A model generated the notes under the pieces. It had not been told where the DNA came from, ran no database searches, and was given only the letters and a program-made list of their open reading frames with translations. Shown one piece after another: positions 9,351 to 17,676 of a stretch of 64,000 bases of DNA. Positions within the stretch are counted from its first letter, which is position 1; each line of letters begins with the position of its first letter. The translations under genes and the position numbers were made by a program. The stretch covers positions 372,001 to 436,000 of the forward strand of contig NZ_JARBFX010000003.1 in the NCBI RefSeq assembly GCF_028863665.1, read 5' to 3'. This DNA is from Aquabacter sediminis (GTDB lineage: Bacteria > Pseudomonadota > Alphaproteobacteria > Rhizobiales > Xanthobacteraceae).

Positions 9351-10220
9351 ATGACGGACGCGCTTCAGTTCCTGCTGAGCGGCATCGTGGTCGGCAGCAT
9401 ATATGGCCTGATCGGAGTGGGGTTCACCTGCATCTACAATGTGACCGGCATCGTGAACTTCGCCCAAGGCGATTTCGCGATGGTGGGCGCCATGTCCACC
9501 ATCACGTTGCTGGCCTTCGGCGTGCCCCTTCCCCTCGCCATCGTGCTCGCGGTGCTTGCCACCTGCCTCGTGGCCGCGGTGATCGAACGGACCGCGATCC
9601 GGCCGGTGCGCGCCGATGTGGTGCGGGGCATCATCGTCACCATCGGCATTGGCGTGATCCTGCACGGGGTCGCCGCCCTTGTCTGGGGAACGGATGCCCA
9701 GCCCATGCCTGCCTTCTCAGGCGATACGCCCCTGCGTATCGGCGGTGCCACCATTGCGCCGCAGGCCGTGTGGGTGATCGGGGCCGCGCTTGCCTCCATG
9801 GTCGGCCTGGAATTGCTGTTCCGAAGGACATTTCTCGGGCAGATGTTCCGCGCCTGCGCCATCAACCCCTTCGCGGCCGGCCTCGTGGGAATCCGCGTGG
9901 GCACCATGAGCCTCATCAGCTTTATCGTTTCCGGTGCGCTGGGCGCCGTCGCGGGGATCGTGGTCGCGCCCATCGCCCTGACCCAGTACGACAGCGGCCT
10001 TCAACTGGGCATCAAGGGCTTCGTGGCCTGCATCGTCGGCGGCTTTGGCGGCCCCATCGGAGCAGCGGTCGGCGGCATCCTGCTCGGCATTCTCGAGGCC
10101 TTCGCCGCGGGCTATGTCAGCTCCGGCTACAAGAATGCCATCGCCTTCATATTGCTTCTGGTTTTCCTGCTGTTCCGTCCCGGCGGCCTTTTCGGCGACC
10201 TGGAAAAGGTGAGGGGCTGA
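9351..10220 (+). CDS. branched-chain-type ABC transporter permease (LivH family)
   Basis: This 289-residue integral inner-membrane protein shows about eight hydrophobic segments. The family pattern includes GSIYGLIGVGFTCIYN near the start and GIKGFVACIVGGFGGPIG near residues 222-240. GGAGGA lies 6-7 nt before ATG 9351. It forms the translocation channel with the LivM-type protein encoded immediately downstream. HAAT-type importers carry amino acids but also many aromatic acids and amides, and the oxygenase genes in the same operon point to a catabolic substrate rather than leucine. Confidence 0.93.
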   Translation: MTDALQFLLSGIVVGSIYGLIGVGFTCIYNVTGIVNFAQGDFAMVGAMSTITLLAFGVPLPLAIVLAVLATCLVAAVIERTAIRPVRADVVRGIIVTIGIGVILHGVAALVWGTDAQPMPAFSGDTPLRIGGATIAPQAVWVIGAALASMVGLELLFRRTFLGQMFRACAINPFAAGLVGIRVGTMSLISFIVSGALGAVAGIVVAPIALTQYDSGLQLGIKGFVACIVGGFGGPIGAAVGGILLGILEAFAAGYVSSGYKNAIAFILLLVFLLFRPGGLFGDLEKVRG

Positions 10221-10221
10221 C

Positions 10222-11166
10222 ATGATGCGGATTGTCCTGCTCCTGGCAGCGCTCCTCGCCTGTGCATTGGCCGGTGGCGACTATGCGGTCAGCCTCGCGG
10301 TGGTGATCGGGCTTCAGGCATTGCCGGCGCTCGGCCTGACCTTGCTCACCGGCTATACCGGCCAGATTTCCCTTGGGCATGCAGCCTTCTACGGGCTGGG
10401 GGCCTATGGCGCGGCGCTGCTGGGGCGGACGCTTGGCGTGTCGGCACTCCCCGGCATTCTGCTGGCCTCCCTGCTGGTGGGGGCGGTCGCCTGGGCCATC
10501 GGGTGGCTGGTCTTCCGCCTGAGAGGCCATCACCTGGCCATGGCGACGCTCGCCTTCGGAATCATCGTCCAGATCGGCTTCGTGGAGATGCATGGCCTGA
10601 CGGGCGGTCCGAACGGGCTCTCGGGAATTGCCCCCCTGTCCATCCTCGGCAAGGACCTCATCACGGATGCCCAGGTCCTGCCGGTGGTGTGGGCGGCCCT
10701 GATCCTTGCCCTGCTGGTGGCGCAGAACCTGATCGCCTCGCCGGCCGGCCTGGTGATGCGGGCGATCGCGGAAGGCGATCGGGTGGTCGGATCCCTGGGC
10801 AATGACGTGGCGGCGATGAAGCGCAAGGTCATGATGCTCAGCGGCTTCCTCTGCGCGATCGGTGGCGGGCTCTACGCCCACTATGTGGGCTATCTCAGCC
10901 CCGGTCCCTTCGATGTGGGCTTTTCCGTCCGCCTGCTTCTGATGGTGGCGCTCGGCGGGTTCGCCAATGTTTGGGGCGTTCTGTTCGGCGTCGCCTTCGT
11001 GACGCTGGTGGGCGAGGCCCTCAAGCCGCTCGGCGCCTTTGATGTGATCGCCTACGGCGTCCTGCTCGTGGTGTCCGTCATCTACTTTCCCAAGGGGCTG
11101 CTTGCCGGCATCGCCGCGCCGATCGTGGCGCAGGCGCGCCGCTTCAGGAAGGTGGTCGCCCGATGA
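10222..11166 (+). CDS. branched-chain-type ABC transporter permease (LivM family)
   Basis: This 314-residue membrane protein is the second permease. It has multiple hydrophobic helices and the family motifs GYTGQISLGHAAFYGLGAY (about 46-64) and GGPNGLSGI (about 128-136). It starts one base after the LivH-type stop codon, and its own stop overlaps the ATPase start in an ATGA, so translation is coupled across the three transporter genes. Confidence 0.93.
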   Translation: MMRIVLLLAALLACALAGGDYAVSLAVVIGLQALPALGLTLLTGYTGQISLGHAAFYGLGAYGAALLGRTLGVSALPGILLASLLVGAVAWAIGWLVFRLRGHHLAMATLAFGIIVQIGFVEMHGLTGGPNGLSGIAPLSILGKDLITDAQVLPVVWAALILALLVAQNLIASPAGLVMRAIAEGDRVVGSLGNDVAAMKRKVMMLSGFLCAIGGGLYAHYVGYLSPGPFDVGFSVRLLLMVALGGFANVWGVLFGVAFVTLVGEALKPLGAFDVIAYGVLLVVSVIYFPKGLLAGIAAPIVAQARRFRKVVAR

Positions 11167-12791
11167 GCCCAACGCCCCTCCTCAGCGTCGACCGCGCCAG
11201 CGTCACCTTCGGCACCTTCCCCGCCTTGAGCGAGGTTCGGTTCGATGTGGCCAAGGGCGAGCTGGTGGCGCTCATCGGCCCCAATGGCGCCGGCAAGACC
11301 ACCATCCTCAACGTGCTCTCCGGCGAGGTGGCGCCGACCGTGGGTTGCGTCCGCTTCCGCGGCGAGACGCTTGGGGGCCTCAAGCCCTACCAGGTGGCAA
11401 GGCGCGGTCTCGCCAGGACCTTTCAGGCGGCCGATCCCTTCCTGCACCTCAGTGTGCGGGAGAATGTGATGGTGGGCGGCGTTCCCGGCACGGGCCTCGG
11501 CCTCGTGGCGGGCCTCGGCTTCGGCGCACGCCTGCTTCCCGCGGCCCGGCGGCTGCGCGCGGAGGCCGACCAGCACCTGGACCGGGTCGGCCTTCTGGAC
11601 AAGGCGGATGCGCCCGCCGCCCTTCTCAGCGCCGGCCAGCGACGCCTCCTGTCCATCGCCCGTGTGCTGGCCACCGGCGCCAGCATGCTGGTTCTGGACG
11701 AACCGGGCGCCGGCCTCAACGAGAGCGAGAAGGCCTTTCTCGGCGACGTGATCCTGTCCATTTGGCGCGACGGAAAGACGGTGCTGTTCGTGGAGCACGA
11801 CATGCCGCTGGTCAGCCGCATCGCGCAGCGCATCATGGTGCTGGATCGGGGACGCCTGATCGCCGATGGCGCGCCGGCGGACGTGCGGGCGAACCCGCAG
11901 GTGATCGAGGCCTATCTCGGCCGTCGCACGCCGGACAAGCCGAAGGTGCAGGCGGTGCCCAGCACCGCCCGCCGTCCCACGCCCTCCATGCCGGTATTGG
12001 CCGTGCACGACCTGACGGTCGCCTATGGTGGCCTCACGGCGGTGGACAAGGTGTCTCTTCATCTCAACCAAGGCGAGGTGCTGGCGCTCGTGGGGGCCAA
12101 CGGCGCCGGCAAGAGCAGCCTTTTGAAGGCCATCGCCCGGGTGGAGCCGATGGCCGGCGGAGCCATGACATTCGCAGGTGAGGACCTCGGCCGGTTGTCG
12201 CAAGATGCGGCCGTGGCGCGCGGCATCTGCCTCGTTCCGGAAGGTAGGGCACTCTTCGGCTCGTTGACGGTGGCGGAGAATCTTGCCGCCGGCCGCTATG
12301 CCAGACGTCGCTCTCGCGGTTTCGTTCACCTGCTCTACCAAAGCGCGTCTGAGCGATCCGAATGCCAGGACCGGCTGGACATGGTGTACCAGTTGTTCCC
12401 CGTGTTGAAAGAGCGCGCGCGGCAACTGGCGGGCACGCTGTCCGGCGGCCAGGGCCAGATGCTCGCCATCGGCCGCGCGCTGATGGGCGCGCCACGCCTC
12501 CTGATGCTGGACGAGCCGTCTCTCGGCCTTGCCCCACAGGTCATAGACGAGATTTTCGCCTCCATAGAGCGCTTGCGGCAGCAGGGCCTCACCATCCTGC
12601 TGGTGGAGCAGAACATTGCCTCGGCCCTGTCGATTGCGGATCGGGGCATGGTGCTGGCGGGTGGGCGCGTCGCCGCCACCGGTACTGGGCGCGACCTGCT
12701 GCGGGACCCTGGCATCACCGAGGCCTATCTCGGCACGTCCGCCGGCACCGAGGCCGCATGCGGCGCTAGCCGCCTGACGATCGCAATGTAG
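11163..12791 (+). CDS. fused LivG-LivF ABC transporter ATPase
   Basis: This 542-residue protein joins two complete ATPases normally encoded by separate livG and livF genes. Domain 1 (about 1-255) has Walker A GPNGAGKT at 39-46, signature LSAGQRR and Walker B LVLDEPG. Domain 2 (about 275-535) has Walker A GANGAGKS from 311, signature LSGGQGQ and Walker B LMLDEPS. The linker around 255-275 is short and rich in proline and basic residues. Domain order LivG then LivF is clear from the LivF-like VEQNI near the end of domain 2. The fusion should give an obligate one-chain nucleotide-binding pair under the two permeases. ATGA overlaps with the upstream gene. Confidence 0.93.
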   Translation: MSPTPLLSVDRASVTFGTFPALSEVRFDVAKGELVALIGPNGAGKTTILNVLSGEVAPTVGCVRFRGETLGGLKPYQVARRGLARTFQAADPFLHLSVRENVMVGGVPGTGLGLVAGLGFGARLLPAARRLRAEADQHLDRVGLLDKADAPAALLSAGQRRLLSIARVLATGASMLVLDEPGAGLNESEKAFLGDVILSIWRDGKTVLFVEHDMPLVSRIAQRIMVLDRGRLIADGAPADVRANPQVIEAYLGRRTPDKPKVQAVPSTARRPTPSMPVLAVHDLTVAYGGLTAVDKVSLHLNQGEVLALVGANGAGKSSLLKAIARVEPMAGGAMTFAGEDLGRLSQDAAVARGICLVPEGRALFGSLTVAENLAAGRYARRRSRGFVHLLYQSASERSECQDRLDMVYQLFPVLKERARQLAGTLSGGQGQMLAIGRALMGAPRLLMLDEPSLGLAPQVIDEIFASIERLRQQGLTILLVEQNIASALSIADRGMVLAGGRVAATGTGRDLLRDPGITEAYLGTSAGTEAACGASRLTIAM

Positions 12792-12834
12792 GGCACCGTC
12801 CGCTCGGCATGGCTCAAGGCGAGCGGACAGTGCC
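12792..12834 (+). terminator. strong hairpin after the ATPase gene
   Basis: A 15-bp stem (12792-12806 with 12820-12834, 14 of 15 paired) with a 13-nt loop begins directly after the ATPase stop codon. No long T-run follows, so it may attenuate transcription rather than end it, reducing expression of the DUF1116, binding-protein and reductase genes downstream. Confidence 0.55.
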
Positions 12835-12965
12835 TCTGACGCTTTGAAACCAGGCGGATCGAAGTAGGGCAACCTGCCGCTTCCCCGATCCACCCCGACG
12901 CTTGGATGGAGCACGACCGGCCGGGCTTCACGGCCTTCGAAGCGGACGCACTCCAGGAGAGACAC

Positions 12966-14117
12966 ATGGACGACTTCACCGCTACCCCCACGCTTTCGGA
13001 CGTCGACCGCGCCGCGCTCGCCCGTATGCATGCGGTGGTGCCCGCGTGGCGGGGCGTGGCGCAGGCTGGGGACGTCATGGACTTTCCCGCGCGCACTCTG
13101 CTTCATGCCGGACCGCCCATCGACCTCGCCCGCATGGCCCGCCCCATCCTGAACAGCGCCGCCATGGCCGCGGTTCTGGAGAACTGGGCGCACGACGGTG
13201 CGGAGGCGGAAGCCAGGATCCTGGCGGGCGACATTCGCCTGGCTCCCGCGCAGGACCATCGGGCGATGGTGCCACTGGCCGCCATTCTGTCGCCCAGCAT
13301 GGCTGCCCACGTGGTGATCGATCTCGCTGACCCGGACCGTCGCGCCTATGCGCCCATCAATGGTGGCATGGCGAAAGCCCAGCGTCTGGGGCTCGCTGGG
13401 CCTGACATCCTTGCCCATCTAAGGTGGATCAACGGCAACCTCGCGGCGACGCTCTCCATCATCGCCGACCGCGACGTTCCGCTCCTGCCCATTGCCGATG
13501 CCGCATTGGCGGAAGGCGATGATTGCCACGGCCGAACCGCAGGGGGCACGCGCCTCGTCATCGCGGCCATCGCGCCCCGGCTCGGCGCCGACACGCTGGA
13601 GCGCCATTTTCTGGATGGCGCGCCCGGCTTCTTCCTCAATCTCTGGATGGCTGCGGCCAAGCTTATGGCGGGCGCGGGGGAAATTCCCGGCTCAACCCTG
13701 ATCACGGCGATGGGCGCCAATGGCGTGGACACCGGCGTGCAACTGGGCGGCCGGCCGGGCCATTGGTTCACTGCGCCGTCCACACCGCCGGAAGGCCCGC
13801 TCGTCGAGGGCGCGTCCCCGGACGATCGGCTCGGCGCGATTGGGGACAGCGCGCTGGTGGATGCCCTTGGCTTTGGCGGCATGCTGACCGCGCCGGATGA
13901 GCCGCTGCGCACAGGTCTCCTGCCGCTCGAACACCCTGCATTTGTCAACAGCCACGCTCGCGTCGGCCTGCCGGCGTCGCGGCTTGTGGCGCACGCTTCG
14001 CCACTGAACGTCACCCTCGGCATCCTCGACCGCGCAGGGCGCAAGGGACGCATTGGTGGCGGCCTTTACGCTCCCCCGCTCTCTGTCTTCACCGAAGCCC
14101 TTCAAGGCCTTTCCTGA
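12966..14117 (+). CDS. DUF1116 family protein (AllG / oxamate carbamoyltransferase-related)
   Basis: This 383-residue cytoplasmic protein has the features I know from DUF1116: a GDDCHGRT motif near residue 185, a WMAAAKLM helix followed by GSTLITAMGANG, HWFTAPS, and a GDSALVDALGFGG segment. The family includes E. coli YlbE/AllG, a subunit of the oxamate carbamoyltransferase of allantoin breakdown, but the usual partner subunits (AllH, FdrA type) are not present here. ATG 12966 has AGGAGA 5 nt upstream. Placement between importer ATPase and binding protein implies a role in metabolism of the imported compound, perhaps carbamoyl transfer or amide cleavage. The function is inferred. Confidence 0.8.
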   Translation: MDDFTATPTLSDVDRAALARMHAVVPAWRGVAQAGDVMDFPARTLLHAGPPIDLARMARPILNSAAMAAVLENWAHDGAEAEARILAGDIRLAPAQDHRAMVPLAAILSPSMAAHVVIDLADPDRRAYAPINGGMAKAQRLGLAGPDILAHLRWINGNLAATLSIIADRDVPLLPIADAALAEGDDCHGRTAGGTRLVIAAIAPRLGADTLERHFLDGAPGFFLNLWMAAAKLMAGAGEIPGSTLITAMGANGVDTGVQLGGRPGHWFTAPSTPPEGPLVEGASPDDRLGAIGDSALVDALGFGGMLTAPDEPLRTGLLPLEHPAFVNSHARVGLPASRLVAHASPLNVTLGILDRAGRKGRIGGGLYAPPLSVFTEALQGLS

Positions 14118-14145
14118 CTTTCCCTCCGACCAAGGTGCTGCCGCC

Positions 14146-15291
14146 ATGCCTTCCCTGAGGATCCCGCTGTCCGCCCTGTTGCTGACCCTTGGCCTTGCCA
14201 CCGCCCAGGCTGCCGATCCCGTGAAGATCGGCGGCCTGCTGGAGACCTCCGGCCCGGTCGCCTCGCTCGGCCAGCCGGGCCTTGAAGGCGCCATGCTGGC
14301 GGTGGAGCAGATCAACAAGGCCGGAGGCATCAATGGCCGTCCGGTCGAGTTCGTGAACGTGAACACGGAAAGCGACAACACGCGCGCCGTGACCGCGGTG
14401 AAGCGCCTGATCGGCCAGGGCGACATCGCGGCCATTGTCGGGCCCATGAATTCCGGCTCGTCCTTCGCCATCATCGATACCGTACAGCGCGCCTCGATCC
14501 CGATGATTTCCAACGGCGGCTCGCGCAACATCGTCCTGCCGGCGGACGAGAAGAAATGGATCTTCCTGGCGCCCCTCACCGATGTGCTGGTGCAGGGGGT
14601 GATGATGGACGACATGAAGAAGCGCGGCATCACGCGCATCGCGCTTTTGAATGCCGACTCCCCCTTCGGAACCAGCGGGCGGGAGCAGCTTGAGAAGAAT
14701 GCCGCCAGCTACGGCATCACCCTTGTGTCGCAACAATCCTTCGGTAATGCCGACCAGGACATGACACCCCAGCTGACCAAGATCCGCGGCACCGATGCCC
14801 AGGCCGTGGTGGTGTGGGCGACCGGGCCGGGGCAGGCGATCGCAGTGAAGAATTTCCGCCAGCTCGGCATCGACCTGCCGCTTTATCTGTCGCACGCCGC
14901 CAACGACTTCAATTTCGTCCGCCTGGCGGGCGCCGCTGCCGATGGCATCTTCATCCCGTCCTCCAAGATCTATGTGACGGACGCGCTCGTCGCGACCGAT
15001 CCGCAAAAGGCCGTCATCGAGACCTTCGTGAAGGATTACGAAGCCAAGTACGGCAAGCCGCCGGCCACCTTTGCGGGCAACGCGTATGACAGCGTGATGA
15101 TGCTGGCCGCCGCCATGGCCAAGGCGGGGGTGAGCGACCGCGCCGCCATTCGGGATGCGATCGAAGGCCTGAAGAACCATGTGGGCGTCACCGCCGTCTA
15201 TTCCTACGGCCCGGCAGATCACTTCGGCGCCAAGGGCGACAGCGTTGTCATGCTCACCGTGAAGGACGGCAAGTTCACGCTCGCGCGCTGA
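14146..15291 (+). CDS. ABC transporter substrate-binding protein (LivK-type)
   Basis: This 381-residue periplasmic protein starts with a Sec signal peptide ending in AQA (about residue 22). The mature sequence begins VKIGGLLETSGPVASLGQPGLEG, the standard type I periplasmic binding fold of HAAT importers, with SGSS near the ligand pocket. It captures the substrate for the permeases and fused ATPase upstream. ATG 14146 is preferred: AGGTG lies 8 nt upstream and it gives a proper signal peptide, whereas the longer open frame from 14053 overlaps the previous gene. Confidence 0.92.
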   Translation: MPSLRIPLSALLLTLGLATAQAADPVKIGGLLETSGPVASLGQPGLEGAMLAVEQINKAGGINGRPVEFVNVNTESDNTRAVTAVKRLIGQGDIAAIVGPMNSGSSFAIIDTVQRASIPMISNGGSRNIVLPADEKKWIFLAPLTDVLVQGVMMDDMKKRGITRIALLNADSPFGTSGREQLEKNAASYGITLVSQQSFGNADQDMTPQLTKIRGTDAQAVVVWATGPGQAIAVKNFRQLGIDLPLYLSHAANDFNFVRLAGAAADGIFIPSSKIYVTDALVATDPQKAVIETFVKDYEAKYGKPPATFAGNAYDSVMMLAAAMAKAGVSDRAAIRDAIEGLKNHVGVTAVYSYGPADHFGAKGDSVVMLTVKDGKFTLAR

Positions 15292-15300
15292 GCCGGCGGA

Positions 15301-15331
15301 GGAGCATGGGCGCAGCCGCGCGCCGTGCTCC
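15301..15331 (+). terminator. GC-rich hairpin after the binding-protein gene
   Basis: GGAGCA and GGCGC on the left (15301-15313) pair with GCGCC and TGCTCC on the right (15320-15331) with a small internal mismatch. There is no T-run. It may stabilise the abundant binding-protein message or attenuate reading into the reductase gene. Confidence 0.4.
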
Positions 15332-15424
15332 CCGTTGCCCCAAGACCGGCCTCCTTCCCCCCTCTTCACCCACGGCCGACAGCCGGGAGCGCCCATGCGC
15401 GTCCGGCCACCAAGGAGACGCACC

Positions 15425-16453
15425 ATGCCCGACGTGACCTTTGTCTTCGCGGACGGCGAACGCACCACCATCACGGCCCGCACGGGCGAGATGCTGCTGG
15501 CTGCCGCGCGCCGCAACGGCCTGGCGCTGAGTTCCGACTGCGAAGTCGGCGACTGCCAAACCTGCCGCTGCACGCTCCTGACCGGCGACGTCGAACTTGA
15601 CGAACTTGCCACCACCTCGCTCACCGAGGTGGAGATGGCAGAGGGTGAGGTGCTGACCTGCGTCAGCGCAGCGGCGGGGGATGTGACCCTCCGCATGCCG
15701 TATGAGCGCACCAAGCTCCTGCCGGCGAAGACCTTCTCCATGCGTATCGAAGCCCTGGAGCGGCTCGGCCCGTCCGTGGTTCGCCTCACCGCCCGGACCC
15801 TGGGATTGAAGCCGTTGGCCTTCCTCCCCGGCCAGTACATCAACGTGGAAGTCCCCGGTGTGGGCGTGATGCGGTCCTATTCCATGTGCAATGCCCCCTC
15901 CGGCGAGCGCTCCCTGGACCTGCTCATCCGCCTCCTCGGCACTGGGGCCATGTCGGACTATCTGCGGGATCGCGCCACGCCCGGCGACCAATTGGCGTGC
16001 GACGGCCCCCGCGGAACCTTCTATCTGCGGGACGGCAGGCGCCCCCTCCTGATGGTCGCCGGTGGCACGGGCATTGCGCCCCTGCTCGCCATGCTCGCTC
16101 ACATGGCGGACAATGCCCCCGAGCGCGCGGTCTGCCTGTGCTATGGCGCGAACCAGGCGGGCGATCTCGTCTGCCTTGACCGGCTGGCGGCGCTGCAAAC
16201 CCGGCTGCCCGGGCTTGATGTGAGAACGGCGGTCAGCCAGGGCCCGGCATCCGGCGCGACCGTGTCAGGGCACGCCACCGATCTGCTTCGGCCGGCGGAC
16301 GTGCCTGGCCGCGACATCTATCTGTGCGGGCCGCCCGCAATGTCCGATGCCGCCCGCGTCTTCCTCATGGCACATGGAGCGGATCCGGCTGCGGTCCATG
16401 TGGAGCGCTTCGTGCCGACGGGCGAAGCCACCTCCCACCTCCTGGCCACCTGA
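15425..16453 (+). CDS. 2Fe-2S / FAD / NAD oxygenase reductase
   Basis: This 342-residue electron-transfer protein resembles BenC/XylZ-type reductases. A plant-type ferredoxin domain (1-95) has cluster ligands Cys39, Cys44, Cys47 and Cys79. The FAD domain follows, with RSYSMCNAP near 150, and the NAD domain with GGTGIAPLL near 215-223 and LCGPPAM near 300. It passes electrons from NADH to an oxygenase, almost certainly the Rieske protein encoded 7 kb upstream in the same direction. AGGAG lies 7 nt before ATG 15425. It ends the operon, just before an IS3 relic. Confidence 0.93.
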   Translation: MPDVTFVFADGERTTITARTGEMLLAAARRNGLALSSDCEVGDCQTCRCTLLTGDVELDELATTSLTEVEMAEGEVLTCVSAAAGDVTLRMPYERTKLLPAKTFSMRIEALERLGPSVVRLTARTLGLKPLAFLPGQYINVEVPGVGVMRSYSMCNAPSGERSLDLLIRLLGTGAMSDYLRDRATPGDQLACDGPRGTFYLRDGRRPLLMVAGGTGIAPLLAMLAHMADNAPERAVCLCYGANQAGDLVCLDRLAALQTRLPGLDVRTAVSQGPASGATVSGHATDLLRPADVPGRDIYLCGPPAMSDAARVFLMAHGADPAAVHVERFVPTGEATSHLLAT

Positions 16454-16478
16454 AAGCAGGATCATGATGGCCTGCTGC

Positions 16479-16816
16479 CGGTTTCGTGGACACCGAGATA
16501 TGATCTTCCCCCGAAAAAGTGGACGGGGTTAAGCCGCTCTGCGTTCCATCTCGGCCGTGGCGAGGCCGCCAGGCCCCGGATGCCGGCGCGGCGCATGAGC
16601 CGCTCGATCCGGGACCGGCACACGCGCCGACCGTGTCCTCGCAGAACCGCATGGATCCGCGGCGCACCATAGGTCCCGCGGCTCTCCGCGTGGATCAGCC
16701 GGATGTCATCGGTGAGCGCCCGGTTGGCCTGTGCGCGCAAACTCTCCGGCCGGGCGCGCCAGGCTCGCCCTCCCCGCGCGGATCCTTGCGCTCATTGGCC
16801 AGCGTCATCTTAATCT
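16479..16816 (-). mobile_element. IS3-family insertion sequence relic (partial orfB and one end)
   Basis: On the minus strand, 16462-16740 encodes an orfB start region with the HTH_21 signature ESRGTYGAPRIHA and RIERLMRRAGIRGL, then runs out into non-transposase sequence. In-frame codons continue upstream to about 16816. The catalytic integrase core is missing. The left edge holds end-like sequence: GGTTTCGTGGACACC near 16480 and TGATCTTCC at 16501-16509, both of which recur at the second IS3 relic near 31.77 kb. The element is truncated and cannot move itself. Confidence 0.75.
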
Positions 16817-17209
16817 CGTTCGCAGCAATATTTTTCGGATTTGTTTCGATATTCATTTTGATCGGGATCGTGGTTTTTAATTATTAGAGAGGCACTCCGC
16901 CCCTCTTGAGTATATAGTTTTAAACTTGTTCAATTAATCGATTGTATTGTATTTTTTACTCGCCATGATTGTAAATTCATACCGCTAAAAACGACTATAG
17001 AATGTATAAAAAAATTTATACAATCATATCTCAATATGTTTATCCTAACATTGGCCTTCAAGAAGCACGCGCCCATCCCTTTCACGCGTCCTGCTCTTTG
17101 GTGTCGGAACTCTTACCTACCGCGGCACTGGCAACAGCACTCGCTGGAAACGAGGGCCACTTGCGTTCTCCCAATGCGTCTGATCAGTATCGAAAAAATG
17201 GAGAGCCTG
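16817..17209. promoter_or_regulatory. AT-rich leader with a perfect palindrome before the SRPBCC-UbiD-UbiX genes
   Basis: From about 16810 to 17060 the sequence is strikingly AT-rich for this genome. It includes a perfect inverted repeat, TGTATAAA at 17003-17010 and TTTATACA at 17015-17022, around four A residues. This could be a repressor operator or simply AT-rich DNA at the edge of acquired material. No convincing gene is present, although a short plus-strand frame ending at 16887 would encode a hydrophobic tail. The promoter for the downstream genes is expected here. Confidence 0.45.
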
Positions 17210-17638
17210 ATGGCTGGCGCGCATTCGCTTAAGCATGAAATCTTCATCTCTGCAGCGCCGGAGGCCGTCCATACGGCGCTCACGACCAGCGAAGGGTTGA
17301 AAGGCTGGAACACGCCCAGTGTGGCAGGAACGGGCGCTGTCGGGTCAAGTTGGACCCTGCACTATGCCGGGCGGCCGGACTTTACATGGCGGATTGACCA
17401 GGACGACCCCAAGCGAGTCTTTTGGACCTGCACCGAAGGGCCGGGAGACGCCACCGGGACTACGGCGGACTTCACGCTTGCCGCAACTGATGACGGCAGG
17501 ACAAAGGTGCGGGTGGTGCACGGCGGTTGGCCGCACGACGAAGCGAATTTCACGAAGTGCAACACCCTCTGGGGCGCGCTCTTGGATCATCTTCGTGCCT
17601 ATGTGGAATCTGGGGTGTCTGACCCGGCTTTTTCCTGA
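17210..17638 (+). CDS. SRPBCC (AHSA1-like) domain protein
   Basis: This 142-residue protein matches the AHSA1/START-like helix-grip fold: HEIFISAAPEAVHTALTTSEGLKGW near the start, then FTWRIDQDDP and a C-terminal helix WGALLDHLRAYVESG. Such proteins bind hydrophobic ligands and may act as lyases, transporters or chaperones of small aromatic molecules. Immediately downstream is a UbiD decarboxylase, so it may hold or present the aromatic substrate. The start is uncertain: in-frame ATGs occur at 17198 and 17210, and a GGAGAG precedes the latter closely. Its base composition is less GC-rich than the oxygenase operon. Confidence 0.78.
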   Translation: MAGAHSLKHEIFISAAPEAVHTALTTSEGLKGWNTPSVAGTGAVGSSWTLHYAGRPDFTWRIDQDDPKRVFWTCTEGPGDATGTTADFTLAATDDGRTKVRVVHGGWPHDEANFTKCNTLWGALLDHLRAYVESGVSDPAFS

Positions 17639-17676
17639 AACGCGATTTCGTGACCCGCGGTCCGGAGATCTTCCTC

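Noticed and set aside
11082-13418. 778-codon open frame on the minus strand
   Set aside because: It is antisense to the fused ATPase and DUF1116 genes and has the Gly/His/Arg-rich composition of a shadow frame.
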